Below are positions 45,401 through 54,952 of a DNA stretch of 64,000 bases, piece by piece (within the stretch, counting starts at the first letter, position 1; the number at the start of each line of letters is the position of its first letter). The notes beneath the pieces are model-generated. The model saw only the letters and a list, made by a program, of their open reading frames with translations. It made no database searches and had not been told where the DNA came from. A program made the translations under genes and the position numbers. This DNA is from RYN-428 sp035551995 (GTDB lineage Bacteria > Planctomycetota > Phycisphaerae > Tepidisphaerales > Tepidisphaeraceae): positions 36,661-100,660 of the forward strand of contig DASZME010000096.1 in the NCBI GenBank assembly GCA_035551995.1, written 5' to 3'.

Positions 45401-47441
45401 CTATCCGAACAGCATGATATCGGCCAAGGCCATGATCGCCGCCGCCGACGCCTATGAGGCCGTCTCCGATTCGCGTCGCGCCATCCGCGTGTTGCGCGAT
45501 CTGTGGTTTAAGTATCCGCAAAGCGCCGACAAGGCTCGAATCCTGGAATCCGTGGCGCGAAATTACGTGGCGCTGGCCGGGGCGACGCGTGCGTCGGCCG
45601 GGGATCGCGGCCCCAAGGACGACATGGAAGCCGCAGCCGCCGCCCTCGCTCGCGCCGCGGCGCTTGCCGGCGATCCAAAGCTCGACAAAGCGTTGAAGCT
45701 GCGCGACGGAACTACGATCGACGCGGGAACGCCGATCTCCGGCGCGCTCGACGCCGTTCGCAAGTATCGCGTCGTCGAGGCTTCGCGTGCGCTTCCGGAC
45801 CTGGGCGTTCCGGTTCCCGCGCCCAATGTGCCGGGTGTTCCCCGCAAGTCGCTCGCCCGCGCTTTCCTGGCGGAAAATAAGGAGCGGGATATTGTTTTCG
45901 GCGTTAAATCCCTTGTGCTGTCCGCGCGCGATTTCGGCCGAACCGACCGCGTCGTCACATTCGGGGTCGATGGATCGCTAAGCATGTTTGCCGCCGGCCA
46001 GATCAAGCCGCTGGCCACGACTCACGCCGTCAACGAGGAGCCGGCGTCTTGCGCCTGGGTCGGCGACCAACTACTCGTCTGGGGCGGCTCGCAAATCGTC
46101 AGCGTAAAATCGACGACCGGCGAAACCGCCTGGAAACTGGATTTTCGCGAAATGCAGCCCATCGACGTGGTGAGCATGGGCGATGCCCCGCAGGCCATGG
46201 CCGATCCCAACGCGGGCAACGCGATCGTCGCGCAGCGCGTCCGCCATGCCAACTTTCGCGGCGGTGGGCGCGTCAACTTCCGCCCGCCGATGCGGCCGCA
46301 GTTGGCGGTCCTTCAGCAAGCGCTCCCCGCGCCGCGCGCCGTCCCCGCCGTCGAAGCGATCGTCGAAGTTCGCCCCGTGGGCGATCATGTGCTGCTCACG
46401 ACGACCACCGGCCGGATTCTCTCGGCTGAATTAGCCAACGGACACGTCGCCTGGCAAACGCGCCTGGGCGATCGCCCCGTCGATCGGCTGGTAGCCAACG
46501 AGGACTTCGCCGTCGTTCGTGTCAGCGACGAGGCGATCGTCCGCATCGCGGCTTTCGATACCGCGACCGGGCAGTTGCGCAGTACGAGAAACTGGACCGC
46601 CAACGGCATGGTCCCGATCAATCTCGCGCTCGCCGCCGACGGAACGCTGGTTTATACGATGCCGGATCGGCTGTGCCTCAAGGATCTGTATAAGCCGTGG
46701 CCCGACCCGTCTGACAAGGAAGTACAGGCCGCCAACGCGCAGATGTTTCAGAAGTCCACGCTGCCCGACCAGTTATTGATCTCCGAGGGCCGCATCCTTG
46801 CCTTGGCCGACGATCAGCAACAATCCGTTCAGCAACAATCCGTGCGTTATGTGCGCATTCACTCCCTGGAGACCGGCCAGCCGGTGCCGCTTCGGTATCG
46901 CTCTCCCGAGGGAGACAAGGAGATCGACCGCATTCTCGTGGCCGGCAAAAGCGAAAAAGTGACGATGCGGGTGGTTGGTTCACATCTTTATCTCGTCAGC
47001 GCCGGCCATGTGTATTCTTACAACCTCGATCACCCCGGAGAGAGTTGGGGAATCCTGCCGGACTCGGTGCCGTTCACGAGCGTGCGGGACGTCACGGTGG
47101 CGAAAAACTGGCTGGCGATCGTCGAGGCCGGCTCCGACGATCCGCCGACGACGCTCGAAGCTCCGCCGGCGGCGGCCAATCCCAACGCTCCGCCGGTTCC
47201 CGTGGCGCCCGAACCCGGCGGGGCCGCGGCTGAAAACGAAACAATCTATAACATTTATCTCCTGAGTCTGGCGCCGATCTCTAAGCAAAATCCCGTGGAA
47301 AGCGGATTGCTCGGCTTTGACGTCAGGATCGCCGACGCCGCCGGAATCGCCCCCACGTGGCAAGCGATCGACGGCGGACTTTGCTACCTCACGGCAGACA
47401 ATAAACTGCATATTCTTCGAGGAAGCATGACCGAAAAATAA
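42498..47441 (+). CDS. Giant secreted PQQ-type beta-propeller/TPR protein
   Basis: The 1647-aa protein begins with a signal peptide (SIVAIMAAGALACAALSAQA, cleavage after AQA). Residues about 50-250 and 750-1100 are TPR-like helices (ADLYQEVIVKYADRV, AVGLYQEILADRRL). The parts between and after are PQQ-like propeller repeats, for example LICLDRQTGKEKWSI and VVAFDLATGKHRWSTYVASA in the first half and VVTFGVDGSLSMFAAGQIKP plus AELANGHVAWQTRLGDRP in the second. No enzyme active site is visible, so it is probably a scaffold or adhesive protein of the envelope. The ATG at 42498 has AGG seven bases upstream; 42492 is an alternative. Confidence 0.8.
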   Translation: MPLQRANVVVCPRSIVAIMAAGALACAALSAQAQTRPADPQVEQPPALNPDSFYGKEPTEGVYVRDSAGAVEKLALAQKMERLKEWNKSADLYQEVIVKYADRVVPSQLDKDKHIYQYTSITNRIQEQLAHWPPVGLEVYRARFEAPAQALLDGAGPADAVTLNKVYSLYFVTDAGKQAGIRLIDLYLENGEYSAAAWLGDRLLSLQPNLLAERSAILYRTALAYQFSGDAEKAKARLQDLRGRFPNDRGTVRGKDVILADSLARELEAPVAGSQNGSPDSWPIAWGDSSRGRISAAEGRPGARLYGVSLSKPNYGSMSAEAKAQLEKGYGESIQEGQTLGIMPVADRGELFFQDGSKLYGISMESGVPLPGWLQTYPNGGAFALPNTNGSPRGHQLTVTITDHEVLGIMGQPDQQAAQIPGLQQIGEPKLICLDRQTGKEKWSIAPSQLPDLAKDVRLLQLSGSPLIVGDAVLVIARGAKTQFEDCYVVAFDLATGKHRWSTYVASASTGAFMWGVPQSQGDSVSHLAYANGRIYVQTNLGALAALDAYTGAVAWLDIYPTGLQNADRQNLNPFQQAGQNVPPRSKPWTFNPVIVQNGVVFSLPTEGHNLLVYDAGGGIELKRIALDDIKAKVEQLSDLDTLVGVVGDNLLLAGEKGMIYLNWKNYTKEAFNPERDNITQWFYVFPQEIRGRSFIVRDSVYVPCADRLYCISLKSGKDIEEYPKRPPSGVGGAWEDPEEPGNVLATSDHVIIAGARMVNVYTDLALARAKLDRELAAAPNDPQPRLRYAEVTFVAGDADSALAKLDEAISLLGGVKSISPGASRDRLFNDALTFAEKLARSGSDEDRGRAVKLFGRAAAAADSPAQQVRYRLARAKFEESKKDYVAAVGLYQEILADRRLRAVAIQGESAGAAPLLADAEAENRIAAIVKARPATYESFEQAAAAAMEQAKAATDNPSEKLLEVARTYPNSMISAKAMIAAADAYEAVSDSRRAIRVLRDLWFKYPQSADKARILESVARNYVALAGATRASAGDRGPKDDMEAAAAALARAAALAGDPKLDKALKLRDGTTIDAGTPISGALDAVRKYRVVEASRALPDLGVPVPAPNVPGVPRKSLARAFLAENKERDIVFGVKSLVLSARDFGRTDRVVTFGVDGSLSMFAAGQIKPLATTHAVNEEPASCAWVGDQLLVWGGSQIVSVKSTTGETAWKLDFREMQPIDVVSMGDAPQAMADPNAGNAIVAQRVRHANFRGGGRVNFRPPMRPQLAVLQQALPAPRAVPAVEAIVEVRPVGDHVLLTTTTGRILSAELANGHVAWQTRLGDRPVDRLVANEDFAVVRVSDEAIVRIAAFDTATGQLRSTRNWTANGMVPINLALAADGTLVYTMPDRLCLKDLYKPWPDPSDKEVQAANAQMFQKSTLPDQLLISEGRILALADDQQQSVQQQSVRYVRIHSLETGQPVPLRYRSPEGDKEIDRILVAGKSEKVTMRVVGSHLYLVSAGHVYSYNLDHPGESWGILPDSVPFTSVRDVTVAKNWLAIVEAGSDDPPTTLEAPPAAANPNAPPVPVAPEPGGAAAENETIYNIYLLSLAPISKQNPVESGLLGFDVRIADAAGIAPTWQAIDGGLCYLTADNKLHILRGSMTEK

Positions 47442-47586
47442 CGCGGAAAGCGGCGGCCGCCGATCGATAGCCGATTGACCCAAGCCCTCGTTCCTTCCAG
47501 ATCGACGATCGCGCGTTCTCGGCTTTTGCCGGACCGAACGCGCATGATTTCATGACTCCGGCGATCAGTCGTTCTAAACTGATAAC

Positions 47587-50500
47587 ATGCCAGTTACTTT
47601 CGTCATCGGGCGCGGCGGCAGCGGAAAAACCGAGCGTTGCTTTTCGCAAATCGTCGATGCCCTGCGCGCCGATCCCCTGGGCGGGCCGATCTACTGGCTG
47701 CTTCCCCGCCAGGCGACTTTCACCACCGAACGCCGACTGACCTGCGCGTCGGGCCTGAGCGGTTTTTGCCGGGCGCGGGTGCTCAGTTTCGAGCAACTCG
47801 GAACGGAAATATTCGACGAGTGCGGCGGATCGGCCGTCCCGCAAATCACCGTGATCGGCCGCCAGATGATCCTCGGCCATCTCCTTCGCGCCCACGCGGC
47901 GGAGCTGAGTTTTTTTAAGAGCGTCGAGCGGCAGGCGGGGTTGGCCGCGGAACTGGATCGCACGTTCGACGAATTCGAACGATCGGGAAAAACCGTCGCC
48001 GATCTTTCGGTCGTTCTTGATGAGTTATCCGTTCCCGGCGCCGTCGGCGTCGAGGGTCTCGCCCTTGCCGGCAAGCTTCACGATCTGCGGCTGTTGTATA
48101 ACGCCTATCTCAATTTCCTCGGCCAGGATCGCCTCGATCAGCATCGCCGATTGCGGCAGATCATTGCGGCCGTCGAACGATGTTCATTTGTTCCTCGAGC
48201 CACCTTTTTCGTCGACGGCTTTCTGGAGTTCACCGATCACGAACGCCAGATGCTCGCCGCGATCGCGCGGGCCGGGGCGTGCATGGAAATCACTCTGCTC
48301 ATGGACCCGCTGAGTCCCGTGGTCGCCGCGCCCGAATCCACTCCCGACGCCATGAGCCTGTTTCATCGCACCGAAACCACCTATCGGCGGCTGATGGCGG
48401 CCTTCGCCGAGGCGGGCGTCCGCGTGGGGGCGCCTGTTTCGCTTGCGGAGAATAAGCGGTCGAAGTCGCCGGACCTTTCGCGGCTGGAGCGCGAGTTCGT
48501 TTCGCCCGCCGGTCGCGCCGCCGAGCGATCGGAAACAGCCTCTCCGAACGACGCCCCCGCGATTGGTCGCATCGAAGCCCCTGACCGCATCTCCGAGGTT
48601 GACGCGGTGGTCCGTTCGGTTCGCGGTCTTCTGTCGCAGGGGTATCGCCTGCGCGACATCGCGGTGCTGGTTCGCGATCTCGATCAATATTATCCGCCGA
48701 TCGGCAAAAGCTTCGGCGAGCATGGCATCCCCTATTACTTCATCGACCGTCGCCGCAGGGCCAGCCATCATCCGCTGCTGCATTTGCTTCGCGGCGCCCT
48801 GGAGATCAGCCGGTTTAATTGGAAGCACGACGCCGTCATGTCGCTGGTGAAAACGGGATTGGCCGGCATATCGCTGGACGAAGCCGACGAGCTTGAGAAC
48901 TACGTTTTGCTTCATCGGGTGCGCGGCGTTCAGTGGGAATCGCCCGAGCCGTGGGGATGGCGAAAGGCGCCGCGCGGCGACGGCGACGCCGAGTCGGCAC
49001 AGGAGGAAGATCTTGCCCGCGTCGACGGGCTTCGCCGGCGGATCGCCGCCGCCCTCGCGCCGCTCGTCGCGCTCCTGCGGACGGGCGAGCCGGTGAAAGT
49101 CAGCTTAATCGCATCGGCCATTTTTACGACGTTCGATGCGCTAGGCGTTCGGGAAACCATGAGCCGGTGGATGAGCGAGCCGGCTGGTTCGGCGTCGGCG
49201 GCGAAGCTGGAGGAGGCCGAGGAACATCAGCAGGTTTGGACGAAACTGACCGAGTTGTTTGAGCAGATGGTGGAGCTGCTGGGGCCGATCGAAGTGACGC
49301 CGACGGATTTCGTGGACATCGTCGAATCCGGGCTCGAAGGATTCGATCTGGCGATCACCCCGCCGGCGCCGGACCAGGTGTTGGTCGGCCAGGTGGATCG
49401 CACGCGATGCCCGCCGGTGAAGGCGGTATTTGTGCTGGGGCTAAGCGAGGGGGAATTTCCGGCCACGCCGCGCGAAACGACGGTTCTTTCCGATCGCGAG
49501 CGGCGGGAACTTTCACGCCGTCGCCTGGAGCTTGATCCCGATTGCAACCGGCGGCTTCTCGACGAGCGGTTGCTCGGGTACATCGCGTTCACGCAGCCCA
49601 GCGAGCGGCTGATCCTCTCGCGGTCCGTGAGCGACGACGCGAATCGCCCCGTCGCCCCGAGCGTTTTCTGGAACCGTGTCGGCGAACTTTTTCCCGGCGT
49701 TCACACCGACGCCATCGCCCGCGCCCAAACCGGCGACATCGACCGCATCGCCACGCCAAGGCAATTTGTGTCGGGCCTGATGCGCTGGGTGCGCGATGGG
49801 CAATTATCGGCGTCCATCTCCGGAGCGCAGGCCCCGACGACAACGGAGTCGCAAGATGCGTGGCCCGCGCTGTATCAGTGGTTCGTGACCGACGGCGCCG
49901 GGAACCCCGCGATCGGCGACCTTAAAAAACTCGCCTGGCCGGCCTTGAAATATTCCAACCAGGCATCGCTCAAATCGGGCGTTGGCGAACCGCTTTTTAC
50001 GTCTCCCCTTTCGCTCAACGTGGTTCAGGTCGAAACGATCGCCGCGTGCTCGTTCAAACATTTCGTCCGCTTTGGCCTGAAACTCGCCGGCCGCGAGCGC
50101 GCCGACGTTGGCGGCGGCGATCTCGGGCAGGTCTATCATCGCGTGCTGGAAAAGCTCTTTTCGCAGGCCATCCGCTCAAACGGCGACGGGGGAAAGGAAT
50201 TCCCGGCGATCTCGCCCGACGCGATCCACGCTGCCGCGGCACAGGTCGCGAAATCGCTTCGCGGCGAATTAATGCTCAGCACCGCCCGTAATCGCTACCT
50301 GCTCCAGCGCATCGAGAAAACCCTTGAAGAAGTGATCGCGGCACAGCGGGCGATGATGAATCGCAGCCGGTATCGTCCCGGCGGCGCGGGCGTGGCGTTT
50401 GGCGACGACGCCGCGATCGAGCCGCTTCAGATCCAAACGCCGGCCGGCGCTCAGGCGAGCGTTCATGGCAGAATCGATCGCGTCGACCACTTGTCCGGCT

Positions 50501-51132
50501 CGGCCAACGCCATCGTGATCGACTACAAGCTGCGCGGCGAAACGCTTTCGTTGCAACATGCGTATCACGGTCTTTCGCTGACGCTGTTAGCCGATCTGCT
50601 GGCGCTTCAGGCGGGCGGACGGAATGAGAAGGGGGAGCCGTTGACGCCGATCGCGGCGTTTTATGTCGAGATGCTCCGGTCACTCGACGATGTCGCGCAT
50701 CCGGAGGAGGCGCCCGATCCGGCCGACGAAGCGTATCATCTGCGAATCAAGCCACGCGGTATTTTTGAATCGAGCGCGTTGGGCGACATCGATACCGGCT
50801 GCGGCAACGGCCGATCGTCGGTCGTGGCGGCGTATCGATCGCGCGATGGATCGTTCGGCTATCGCAACTCCACCGACGTCGCCGGCCCGGCGGAGTTTGC
50901 CGCCCTGCTCGACCACGCCCGACGCCGGATCGGCGAGCTGGCCGATCGGATTCTCGGCGGCGACATCGGAATTTCGCCTTACCGGCTCGCGCGTCAGTCG
51001 CCCTGCCCGGCGTGCGAATATCGCGGGGTGTGCCGATTCGAAACGACGATCAACCGCTATCGTCACCTGACGCCGATGAACCGCGAGCAAATATTCGATA
51101 AGGTGCGCGAGGGAGGATCCGATGCGAACTGA
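47587..51132 (+). CDS. addB: AddB-like helicase-nuclease subunit with [4Fe-4S] nuclease domain
   Basis: The 1181-aa protein is the B subunit of the double-strand-break end-processing enzyme. It has an N-terminal VIGRGGSGKTERCF P-loop-like motif, a UvrD-like inactive helicase body, FVLGLSEGEFPATPRE and LLGYIAFTQPSERLILSRS, and a C-terminal PD-(D/E)XK nuclease with Asp979 and Lys981 (VIDYKL). Cys821 together with Cys1140, Cys1143 and Cys1149 (CPACEYRGVC) form the iron-sulfur staple typical of AddB. The gene overlaps the addA start by 11 bases. Together they resect ends for RecA recombination. Confidence 0.9.
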   Translation: MPVTFVIGRGGSGKTERCFSQIVDALRADPLGGPIYWLLPRQATFTTERRLTCASGLSGFCRARVLSFEQLGTEIFDECGGSAVPQITVIGRQMILGHLLRAHAAELSFFKSVERQAGLAAELDRTFDEFERSGKTVADLSVVLDELSVPGAVGVEGLALAGKLHDLRLLYNAYLNFLGQDRLDQHRRLRQIIAAVERCSFVPRATFFVDGFLEFTDHERQMLAAIARAGACMEITLLMDPLSPVVAAPESTPDAMSLFHRTETTYRRLMAAFAEAGVRVGAPVSLAENKRSKSPDLSRLEREFVSPAGRAAERSETASPNDAPAIGRIEAPDRISEVDAVVRSVRGLLSQGYRLRDIAVLVRDLDQYYPPIGKSFGEHGIPYYFIDRRRRASHHPLLHLLRGALEISRFNWKHDAVMSLVKTGLAGISLDEADELENYVLLHRVRGVQWESPEPWGWRKAPRGDGDAESAQEEDLARVDGLRRRIAAALAPLVALLRTGEPVKVSLIASAIFTTFDALGVRETMSRWMSEPAGSASAAKLEEAEEHQQVWTKLTELFEQMVELLGPIEVTPTDFVDIVESGLEGFDLAITPPAPDQVLVGQVDRTRCPPVKAVFVLGLSEGEFPATPRETTVLSDRERRELSRRRLELDPDCNRRLLDERLLGYIAFTQPSERLILSRSVSDDANRPVAPSVFWNRVGELFPGVHTDAIARAQTGDIDRIATPRQFVSGLMRWVRDGQLSASISGAQAPTTTESQDAWPALYQWFVTDGAGNPAIGDLKKLAWPALKYSNQASLKSGVGEPLFTSPLSLNVVQVETIAACSFKHFVRFGLKLAGRERADVGGGDLGQVYHRVLEKLFSQAIRSNGDGGKEFPAISPDAIHAAAAQVAKSLRGELMLSTARNRYLLQRIEKTLEEVIAAQRAMMNRSRYRPGGAGVAFGDDAAIEPLQIQTPAGAQASVHGRIDRVDHLSGSANAIVIDYKLRGETLSLQHAYHGLSLTLLADLLALQAGGRNEKGEPLTPIAAFYVEMLRSLDDVAHPEEAPDPADEAYHLRIKPRGIFESSALGDIDTGCGNGRSSVVAAYRSRDGSFGYRNSTDVAGPAEFAALLDHARRRIGELADRILGGDIGISPYRLARQSPCPACEYRGVCRFETTINRYRHLTPMNREQIFDKVREGGSDAN

Positions 51133-54100
51133 TTTACCCGCCGATTCGACAAGCGTGAGATGGACCAGCGACCAATTGCTCGGGATCACGCTCACCGGAA
51201 AGAGCCTGCTGGTATCGGCGGCGGCGGGGTCGGGGAAGACGGCGGTGCTGGCCGAGCGGTGCGTGCATCTGGTGTGCGACGCCGAGCCGCGCTGCGACAT
51301 CGACGAGCTTCTGGTCGTCACGTTCACCGAAGACGCGGCAAGCCAGATGCGCACGCGCATCAACCAGGCGCTTCGCGCCCGCCACGCCGTCGATCCTTCC
51401 GAGCGCCTCGCCCGGCAACTCGCCCTCGTCGAGCAGGCGCAGGTCAGCACGCTTCACGCCTTTTGCGCAAAATTGCTTCGCCAGCATTTTCACCTCGTCG
51501 GCCTCGATCCCGGTTTCCGCGTTCTCGACGGCCAGGAAGCCGGCCTTTTGCGCAAGGAAGTGGCGACGGAGTTGTTCGAGCGATACTACGATACGAAGGG
51601 AGACGATTTTTTCCGCCTCATCGACGGGTACGGCAACGGCAATGATCCGACGGTCATCGGCGATATGCTGCACCTGCACGAGTTGCTGACCAGCGTCGCC
51701 GATCCGGCGGCGTGGAGAGACCGAGCGAGGGATCAGATCGTCGAGGCGATCGAACTTCCGCTTGCCGAATCGCAGCTCGGCAAAGAACTGTCGCGGACCA
51801 TCGAGCGCGGCCTGCTGGCGCTTTGCGCCCGGTGCGAACAGGCCATCGAGAAAGTCGCCGCCATCGGTTTCCCGGCATACGCCGGCTATTTGAACGACAT
51901 CGGCGCCACGTTGCGGTACTGGCGCGAGGTTTTCGTCAGCGACGGGATCGACGCGCTGGCGGAGGTGGTGAAGGACATCGAGTGGCCCAAGCTTGCGGCC
52001 GTTCGGGGCGACCCGCCGGGCAAGGAACTGGCCAAGTCGCTGGTCGATTCGGTCCGCGACGAAACGAAAAAAGGGCCATGGCGCGACCTGCTGCGATATT
52101 CGACAAAAGAGTGGCGCGACGGCCTGGTGAAAGTTCGGCCGCATTTGGATCTGTTTCTGAATCTGGTCGAAGCGTTCGGCGAAAAATATCGCCGGGAAAA
52201 ACAGGCGCTGCGCGCGGTCGATTTCGCCGACCTCGAACGCTTGGCCCTGCAAGCGCTGACGCTCGACGGCGCCACGCGCGACGGAAAGCGCGGGCCGTCG
52301 CCGGCGGCGAGGGGATATCATCGGCGATTCGCCCATGTGCTGGTGGACGAGTATCAGGACATCAACGAAGTTCAGGACGCGATTTTGTCGCTGGTCAGCC
52401 GGGAGTGCCTGGGGCGCCAGGCGAAGAAAAACGCCGGCCCAAACCTGTTTTGCGTGGGGGACGTCAAGCAGAGCATCTATCGTTTTCGGCTTGCCGAGCC
52501 CGCGCGGTTTCTCGATCGGCATCGGCAGTATCGCGGGCCGGGAAGCAACGGGCAGGTGATCGATCTTCAGGCGAATTTCAGAAGCCGGGCTCCGTTGATC
52601 GACGCGCTGAATTCGGTTTTCAAATGTCTGATGACGGCGGACGCGGTCGATATTGAGTATGACGATTCGCATCATCTGGTGAGTGGAATCGACTATCCAA
52701 CGTCCGCCGACGGATATGGCTTTCACGGGGCGCCGATCGATTTGCATCTGTTGCCGGCCGACGTAAGCGGCGACGAAGCGAATTCCGATGCGGATGAAGG
52801 CGACGGCGACGAGCTCGATCGCGGCGAGCGCGAGGCGATGCTGATCGCCGGCGAAATCCGGACGATTATCGGCCAGGGCGGGGCGGCGCCGATGCAGGTG
52901 ATGGCGAAGGACGGCCAAGCGGAGCTTTCCCCGCGCGACGCGAAGTTCAGCGACATCGTCATCTTGCTTCGATCGATGCGTTTCAAAGCCGAGCAGTTCG
53001 CCGGCGTACTGCGCCGATCGGGCATTGCGGTGCATGTGGAGAGTCGAACGGGTTATTTCGAATCGATGGAAGTGCGCGACATGATGTCGCTGCTGAATCT
53101 TCTGGACAATCGCCGTCAGGATATCCCGCTGGCCGGCCTCTTGCGAAGTCCGCTGGGGCGATTGGATGATCCGGAAACAAGCCTCGCCCGCATCCGCGGC
53201 GCCTATCCGGAATCCGTTCCTTTTTTTGACGCCGCCTTCCGGTACAAGGACGAAAAGGACAACGCGCTCGCATTGCAGCTACGGGATTTTTTCGAGAATC
53301 TGCTGCAATGGCGCCAGGCCGCCCAGCGCCAGCCGCTCGCGGACGTGATCTGGGATATTTATCGCCGGAGCGGTTACCTCACCTATGTGGCCGGCCTCGC
53401 GAGCGGCGAGCAGCGGGTCGAAAATCTCCTTTACCTTCATGAGCGCGCGGCTCAATTCGACGGATTTCAGAGCCGGGGGTTGTCGCGATTTTTGCGGTTT
53501 CTCGATCAGCTTCGGGAAGAGTCGGATTTGGGACAACCCTCGATCGCGTCGGCGGCCGATAACGCCGTGCGCATCATGAGCGTGCATGGCGCCAAGGGAT
53601 TGGAATTTCCGATCGTCGTCGTTCCGGATCTGGGGAAACTGATCAACATGCAGGACTGCCACGGGGCGATTCTGGCGGATCGAAAAGCGGGCCTGGGGAT
53701 GCGCGTCGTGGACGAGGAAAAGCGCTGCCGATATCCGTCGCTCGCGTGGACGATCGTGCAAAACCGGCTGCGGCAACAGTCGCTCGCCGAGGAACTGCGG
53801 GTGCTCTATGTCGCGATGACCCGCGCGCGCGAGCATTTGATTCTCGTCGGCACATGCCCGCGCGACACGCCGGAGAAATGGGGATCGCGGTGGAGAGGCC
53901 ATCGGGGGCCGTTGCCCAGCGACGTGATTCTCGGGGCGCGGACGATGCTCGATTGGCTCGGTCCGGTTTCGGCGATGATGATGGACCGGCGCCCGGCCGT
54001 TTTTCGCGCCAACGTCTATACGCCAGAGCAAGTGGCGGCATGGCGAACGCAGGCGGCGGCGAGCCGTCCACAAATGACGCCAAGGCAAATCGCGATGGCG

Positions 54101-54850
54101 AACCTGACGCCGTTGCCTTCGGCGCCCGCGCCGTCGCCCGACGTGACGGCCCTGATCGACCGCGTGGCGTTCAGCTACCGGTGGCAAAAATATGGCGACA
54201 TCCGCGCGGCGCAATCCGTTACGTCCAGGAGCCATTCTGAATCCGGCCGCGTCCCGGAATCCTCCGCGCGAACGGGGCCATCGGCACTTTCGCTCATGGC
54301 GCCGAAATTCATCGAACACATTCCATTGTCGGCCGCCGATCGCGGAACCGCGACGCACCTTGTTCTGCAGCACCTGAACTTCGCCGGCGCCTGCGACGAT
54401 TCGGACGTGGCGGTTCAGATCGCGACGCTCGTCGAGCGGCGAATTCTCACCGACGCGCAGGCCCAGGCCGTGGATGGAATGGCGATCGCATGGTTCCTAG
54501 CAAGCGAAGTCGGCATGTTGATGCGCAGCATGCCGGCGGCGGCCGTGAGGCGGGAACTGCCGGTGAATTTCCCGATGGAATGCGACGTGATCGGCGCCAG
54601 GTCGGGCGACCCGCTCGACCGCGTCATGATTCGCGGGCGAATCGACGCGCTGATCCTCCGCACGAAAACGCACGCGACGCTGCTCGATTACAAAACCGAC
54701 GCCGTGTCGGCCGATCAGGCGCAGGGCCGGGCGGAGTCTTATCGCCAGCAGTTGCTGGCCTACCGAGAGGCGATCGAAGCGATCGCGAAGATCAAGATCG
54801 ACCAGGTCTATCTCGCTTTCCTGACGCCGAGAAAACTGATCGAACTCTAG
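51122..54850 (+). CDS. addA: AddA-like UvrD-family helicase-nuclease subunit
   Basis: The 1242-aa product has helicase motif I LVSAAAGSGKTAVLAERCVH (Lys39), motif Ia TFTEDAASQMRTRI, motif II VLVDEYQDINEVQDAIL, motif III LFCVGDVKQSIYRFRLAEP, motif IV NFRSRAPLIDALN and motif V/VI IMSVHGAKGLEFPIVVV and VLYVAMTRAREHLILVG. The C-terminal RecB-like nuclease shows ALILRTKTHATLLDYKTD with Asp1189 and Lys1191. It runs in the same operon as addB. The ATG is found inside the addB end, and the shared overlap suggests translational coupling. Confidence 0.93.
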   Translation: MRTDLPADSTSVRWTSDQLLGITLTGKSLLVSAAAGSGKTAVLAERCVHLVCDAEPRCDIDELLVVTFTEDAASQMRTRINQALRARHAVDPSERLARQLALVEQAQVSTLHAFCAKLLRQHFHLVGLDPGFRVLDGQEAGLLRKEVATELFERYYDTKGDDFFRLIDGYGNGNDPTVIGDMLHLHELLTSVADPAAWRDRARDQIVEAIELPLAESQLGKELSRTIERGLLALCARCEQAIEKVAAIGFPAYAGYLNDIGATLRYWREVFVSDGIDALAEVVKDIEWPKLAAVRGDPPGKELAKSLVDSVRDETKKGPWRDLLRYSTKEWRDGLVKVRPHLDLFLNLVEAFGEKYRREKQALRAVDFADLERLALQALTLDGATRDGKRGPSPAARGYHRRFAHVLVDEYQDINEVQDAILSLVSRECLGRQAKKNAGPNLFCVGDVKQSIYRFRLAEPARFLDRHRQYRGPGSNGQVIDLQANFRSRAPLIDALNSVFKCLMTADAVDIEYDDSHHLVSGIDYPTSADGYGFHGAPIDLHLLPADVSGDEANSDADEGDGDELDRGEREAMLIAGEIRTIIGQGGAAPMQVMAKDGQAELSPRDAKFSDIVILLRSMRFKAEQFAGVLRRSGIAVHVESRTGYFESMEVRDMMSLLNLLDNRRQDIPLAGLLRSPLGRLDDPETSLARIRGAYPESVPFFDAAFRYKDEKDNALALQLRDFFENLLQWRQAAQRQPLADVIWDIYRRSGYLTYVAGLASGEQRVENLLYLHERAAQFDGFQSRGLSRFLRFLDQLREESDLGQPSIASAADNAVRIMSVHGAKGLEFPIVVVPDLGKLINMQDCHGAILADRKAGLGMRVVDEEKRCRYPSLAWTIVQNRLRQQSLAEELRVLYVAMTRAREHLILVGTCPRDTPEKWGSRWRGHRGPLPSDVILGARTMLDWLGPVSAMMMDRRPAVFRANVYTPEQVAAWRTQAAASRPQMTPRQIAMANLTPLPSAPAPSPDVTALIDRVAFSYRWQKYGDIRAAQSVTSRSHSESGRVPESSARTGPSALSLMAPKFIEHIPLSAADRGTATHLVLQHLNFAGACDDSDVAVQIATLVERRILTDAQAQAVDGMAIAWFLASEVGMLMRSMPAAAVRRELPVNFPMECDVIGARSGDPLDRVMIRGRIDALILRTKTHATLLDYKTDAVSADQAQGRAESYRQQLLAYREAIEAIAKIKIDQVYLAFLTPRKLIEL

Positions 54851-54952
54851 GAAATGTTGCGATGTCGAGAGAAAGGCGGGAGACGCGACAATCTCCCGCC
54901 GACCGCCCGGCGAGGCATCGCAATGCTTCCCGCCAGCCTGTATAAGCAGTGT

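Noticed and set aside
51134..53035. 633-codon open frame on the minus strand
   Set aside because: It is the antisense shadow of addA, whose helicase motifs are unambiguous; the minus product is rich in Arg, His and Gln and has no domain.
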